Origin: Echeneis naucrates
Lineage: Eukaryota; Chordata; Actinopteri; Carangiformes; Echeneidae
Length of the DNA stretch: 64,000 bases
Direction: 5' to 3'
Assembly: GCF_900963305.1 (NCBI RefSeq)
Contig: NC_042528.1
Span: 10,678,043 to 10,742,042, forward strand
Shown here: positions 59,478 to 64,000 of the stretch, piece by piece
Layout: each line of letters begins with the position of its first letter
Position numbering within the stretch: the first letter of the stretch is position 1
Notes under the pieces: model-generated
Told to the model about the DNA's origin: nothing
The model's database searches: none
The model's input: the letters and a program-made list of their open reading frames with translations, nothing else
Position numbers and translations under genes: made by a program

Positions 59478-61703
59478 TCAACTAATGCAACGCAGACGCT
59501 CTCTCCAGAGGCAGCCCGTTAGGAGGCTCAGTCCGTCCGTTCCTGTTTCAATGTGGAATTTGGTGCTCGCGAGCTAAAAGGCACCAGCCGCCACGGACAG
59601 CGGGGAAGTCTCGACGTGCGCGAGGAGGAGAAGTGAGCTAATGATGCTACGGCAGGAGGATGCTAGCTGATGGATAATTAGCTGGGAGGCTAGCTATCAA
59701 CACCTTGATCCCGTCAGTTTTTAGGGATGCTAGCTGGCTAGCATTGGATAGCCTGGCTGCGTTTGATGGTTGTGCGTGTGGCGCAGTCGTTGCGTTGAAG
59801 AATTTCACAGAAGTCGTCACCGGGGGTCGTTTCTTCAGGCTGTGTGTGCGATTTTCAGCGGCGTTTCTTTCCCAAAAAGCGTTTGAGGCGCACTACCGCC
59901 CGGCGACTCCTTACTCCAACTACCCGTCCCCTCAACACACGCCGATAGAGTGAATCAGAGTGGGACTGAATGACCTCGAACACCCCACCCCTCCACGATG
60001 AAGACCCGCCTATTTAGAAATTCAGGCTTACGATTGGTCTGACACCTCAGCAATCAACTCTACCTTTCAGTAATTGGTTTAGCAAATAAGGGTTGGTCTA
60101 CAAGTGTAACCAATAAAATGTAGGGACTTTCATCCGAACACAATCCATTGGTTTTATCCAGTGTCAATTATAATGTTAAACAAATTGACTGGCTCTCATA
60201 TCTAATTTTGCCCACTCATTGATGAGTGGGGACCACCAGCCATTGTGTAAACAGCACTACGGTGGAGTTACTATAGTGTACCAGCTAAAGTTATATCACA
60301 TGATCGAGACACTAATACTCAGACTGCAAAGTTGGGAGAGGGCGGGACCTAGATTTGTGATATCTTTTAATATACACAGAATGAGTGTAAATGTATGTGG
60401 GCATATACATTAGGTAAGGACGTGGTTATAAAACACCAGGAATGCAGCACCAAGAAGACCAGATATGGGCAAGGACTGGTGCAAGGAAACAGCTGTGACA
60501 AGCCCATCAGAGGTTGGAGGTCAGAGAGGCCTGATATACCAAAAATAGACCTAAACACTGCAGTGTGATTGTTTTCTTTCAGGAGCCCTTAATTACAAAG
60601 TCCACATCACATTAGTGATGTTCCCAATCACATCCTTCACATTTTTGAGAATATGTTTAGGAAGCGATTCTTGATTGCAAGTAGTTCAGCATTTATGGGC
60701 ACACACATATCCCCAAGCCTTCGATTTCTGATTCTGATAATACTATAAGACACTGGCTCGGTGTGTAAAAATAGGATATCTGTAACTCTGTCAGATCTAA
60801 ATTCAACCCAATACTTATCATGTGTATGATCTCTTCTTGTAGTCACTTAGTGTTACCACAGCCAGTCCTATTATGATTACATTTGTTCAATCCCCAAAGA
60901 TGGTGCTTTTTGATAGGGTAAAACACCTGCAAAGACTGGTTCCTTCACTCAAATATGTCAATTTTACAGCCTATCTGTGGTCCATATCCTAGACAGCAGA
61001 AATGATACCCTAAATGGCAGAGCAGGAGCTTTCATCATGGTCTGTCTGGCAGAGGTACTTGAGGTGCTCATCAAGACACTTGTGAAAGCCTTCGACCACG
61101 AATAAAGATGTTATAGTGCAAATCCAAACTGATACCGCTTTTCGTACGGATCACACTGAGAGAGGCATCATGGCTTATAATGGAAAGTATCTTTACATTT
61201 TTGCTGAACTGAAGTGAAAGTGACTTTTCCTTACCCACTTCTTATTGATTATTGCACTTACATCATGTGGTGGAATAAGAAGTGACTTATTATGAGTCAG
61301 GCCCATCTGCGAAGATACCTAGTCTTAACAGGAATTCTTGCTCAGTGAAGATGCAATGTGAGAATGACTGTGTATATGTGGTACTGTATTATTCCAGAGA
61401 GTGCAATGTGCTGAGTATTGTGTTAGTAGTTATTAAAGAATTAGATTTTATTTATTTGGATTTTAAAAAAGAGTTTCCCTTTCTTAGTGTGAGTAGCACA
61501 TGCTATTCGCTTCGAACACCGATTGTATTGGTCACGTGTTTTCTTTTTTAGCCAATAAAGAAGCTGCTTGTTGACGCGCGCAGCTTGATTCAGGAAGTAT
61601 ATATTTTGTTTTCATGAGCAGCTCCTGTCGGTAAGAAAAGCCTTCTTAAATCCACATATATATTAAAGTTGTGGCGCTAAAAAGGAAGCTAATTGAGCTG
61701 ATA
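59478..61703. other. Divergent spacer between fxr2 and haus4
   Basis: fxr2 5' UTR and GC-rich promoter (to about 59.95 kb), then AT-rich sequence without a recognised exon, up to the haus4 promoter. Minus-strand and plus-strand frames near 60.2-61.5 kb have no domain. A CCAAT motif (GCCAATAAAG) lies near 61551, about 150 bp before the haus4 ATG. Confidence 0.5.
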
Positions 61704-63891
61704 ATGTCCGCTGGACCTGAGTCTTCACTTGTGTCCTCTCTCGGGAAGGGCGACAGTTTACATCAACAGGGTAAGAAACCTGCGTCGGAACAACGACGTT
61801 ACTGCCGCCGACACTGTTAATACGGTAAAATAAAAACTGCCCCAACAACAGCTAAGTTTATTTCAGAAATACAGATACGCTAAGAGGTTCAAATAAGAGC
61901 TGCCTTTTCGTATTGACTATTCGTATCTCATCATCCAAAATATGTATATCTCGCTGTGCACTGAAGACGCTGTAGCATGTGAAAGTGTTGTCTAAGTATT
62001 AGCAGTGATTCAGGTTGGCCAGGGATAATAGGTTTACTTTGTTCTCTCTCACCCGTCCAGTCCTCGCCTCCTTCCCTCTGTGTGATATGACCGAGGAAGA
62101 TCTGACCCAGAACCCCGAGCTGTGTAAACTCCTGGCTACCCTGACCCAACATGTGGACCGAACTGGACTAACTGTGTCGCTTAAAACAGAGCTGGACAAG
62201 GTATTAGCAACACTGTGCTCACGCTTGGACCAAACCTTCAGTGCATACAGCACAAGTATGCACAAAATGCCTTGTTTTGCAAACCTTAGGCTCACATCAT
62301 GCTAACATTTACCAATTGAAAATGGACATAAGTTAGATCCAAGGAGCTACATGCTGGATTTCTCACTTGATGAGGTTTTTTTTTTTTTTTTAAGGCGTTT
62401 ATGACTTACTGACCTCTACTGATAAGTGGTAAGAATTGCATCCACAGAGATGGGACCCCTCTCTCCCTGCATATGTCTGACTTTGTTAGGATTTATGTGT
62501 CTGTGAGAATTTAAAGATGCTTTTCTTACAGGCTGAGCAAAAGCTGCAGAGCCAGAAGCGTCAGTGGCTCCGCTCTGAGAGTCTCCACAGAGGGTTGCAG
62601 GAGATGATCCAGGACCACTGTCTCAGGAAGCACCATACCACGGTGCCCCCTGATCAGAACATGGTACTTTTTAAAATCTTGTCTGCACCATCTACAACAG
62701 CTGCAGTGAAACAAAACAAAACAAAAAACTATTTTGACATATTTATTTCTGGGCATTTAAGCTGCAATATTAATCAGTGACCAGTTGACACACTGAAACT
62801 TCAGGGCCCTGAAGTCTACCATATATTATTACATTGGTAATCTAAACATTTGCATTTTATGAATGTGTTACTAGCGACAAGCTCAGACAGATGCCAGCAG
62901 GGTTTTAAATGATGGAACATACGATAAAATCTGCTTCTAAAATTGCAACTCCAGTGTTTTCTTTGATGTATTTTTGTAGTTCTATGAGACAATGGAAAAG
63001 TGCTTGTTGGTGGCTCAATGTGTCCGACAGCTGGATCCAAGTAGCACAACCGACCAGGACCAGCCCTCAGTTCTGCGGCTGAATAGTCAACAGGTTATGG
63101 AACTCATGCCATTAGAAAAGGTGAGTAGGTTAATATAAAAATATAATGCCTTCATCTGCAGAGTTAAAAATCTTGCTTTTTTGATAAACCATTTGTTTCT
63201 AAATTTGCACAGATTAAATAAAAATAGAGTGGTTCCCCAAGTAAATGCTATATTTGCATTTGCCAGAATGTACAAAGAATGAAACAGAGTCTACCCAGAG
63301 AGGTGGAGAAACATCTGAAGAAAAAGTGTCTGAACCTCCTCTCTTATTATCAACCTGATTGGGGTACAGTATCTTAACCCTGACATATCTGTGTTTACCA
63401 ATAGAATTTAAGTTCTCATTTACTCTCAGAACACTTACATGACTTTTTTGTTCTGCATGGGCTTTACACATAAGATGTGCATTTGTAATCCCTTTCAGAG
63501 AATGAAAGTGAGGGCCTGAAGAACAGCAAATTGTCTCATCTGTCAGTTCAGCTGGAAAAAGAGAAGAAGAGAGCAGAGAATCTGAAGGAGACCTGTAGGG
63601 AAAACACCATTCTCCTGCAGAGACAAACTCAACTTTACCTCTCTGTAAATACACCTATGACTGTATTAGGATAAGCAGTAGAACTCAACTCAAATTTCTT
63701 GTGTTCTGTTTAGTTTGTTGCATTAATGTTTTGCATTTTATTCCTTTTTGCTTTGACCAGGAGCTGACTAAGTGCATTCAGCTTCTCCAGTCTCTCATCT
63801 TAGACCACAGGCTGAAAATTCAGACAGATTTGGATGCAAAGAAGTTGGACTACTTTGAAGGCAAATGTGAATTAGTCTTACAGAAGATAAA
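61704..63891 (+). CDS. haus4: HAUS4, augmin complex subunit (3' end outside the window)
   Basis: Subunit of the eight-part augmin (HAUS) complex, which recruits gamma-tubulin to spindle microtubules for branching nucleation in mitosis. Seven exons are visible: 61704-61770, 62061-62200, 62532-62663, 62980-63120, 63267-63363, 63499-63644 and 63761-63891; phases join and give 284 residues plus two bases of the next codon. Human HAUS4 has 363 residues, so roughly a fifth is beyond the right edge. Matches to human include EDLTQNPELCKLL, LTQHVDRTGL, WLRSESLHR, VMELMPLEKNVQRM, EVEKHLKKKCLNLLSYY and LLQSLILDHRLKIQ. The last visible exons form coiled coil. The start is the first ATG of the open frame, with a predicted short leader. 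Transcribed away from fxr2. Confidence 0.93.
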
Positions 63892-64000
63892 GTAAGCAGA
63901 GTTCAATTCTTCACCTTCATAAAGACACTTTACATTTAATCGTCCATAATAAGAGGACTTAACAGATGAATGTACTAAAATTCTTTATAGTATAGTGTGG

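Overview
This window looks like nuclear DNA from a ray-finned fish, most likely a percomorph. It has GT-AG spliced vertebrate genes, a novel immune-type receptor (NITR, a family known only from teleosts), many CA/GT and AT microsatellites, and interspersed repeats typical of percomorph genomes. No bacterial, plasmid or CRISPR features were seen.

Region 1 (1-27 kb) is an immune-receptor array. At the left edge is a minus-strand two-domain NITR with an arginine in its membrane segment. It is followed by seven plus-strand genes (called A to G here; starts near 2.8, 5.7, 9.6, 13.8, 17.1, 21.3 and 25.2 kb) and two pseudogenes (11.1 and 19.6 kb). A to G share one plan: signal exon, one V-type immunoglobulin exon, sometimes a short stalk exon, a membrane exon and one or two tail exons, with phase-1 junctions up to the tail. 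I cannot place them in a named family. Their signalling ends differ: A has an ITIM, C has a membrane lysine and a stub tail, F has a damaged first ITIM and a second ITIM-like site, and G has lost both tyrosines. A/B and E/F have nearly identical immunoglobulin exons but different tails (A/B) or flanks (E/F), the pattern of paired receptors kept alike by gene conversion. A roughly 36-bp block with ETS-like and RUNX-like motifs recurs 220-310 bp after the stop codons of A, E, F and G.

Region 2 (27-40 kb) carries two tandem minus-strand RBM4-like RNA-binding protein genes (stop codons near 30.3 and 38.0 kb), each with a conserved intron and exon in the 3' UTR. Between them lie tifa (33.6 kb, plus), whose promoter has a TATA box directly followed by a canonical ISRE, and the 3' exons of an unidentified minus-strand gene (35.7-36.3 kb).

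Region 3 (40-59.5 kb) is a gene-poor stretch followed by the full 17-exon minus-strand fxr2 gene. One fxr2 intron holds a decayed Tc1/mariner transposon. Its likely 3' UTR is G-rich, with G-quadruplex motifs. Upstream of its AUG there is an open frame with a well-placed GUG, which suggests a non-AUG N-terminal extension.

Region 4 (59.5-64 kb) is a 2.4-kb divergent spacer and then haus4 (plus strand), which runs off the right end.

All exon boundaries were read by eye from splice consensus, reading phase and paralogue comparison. Gene spans include introns; exon lists are in the evidence.
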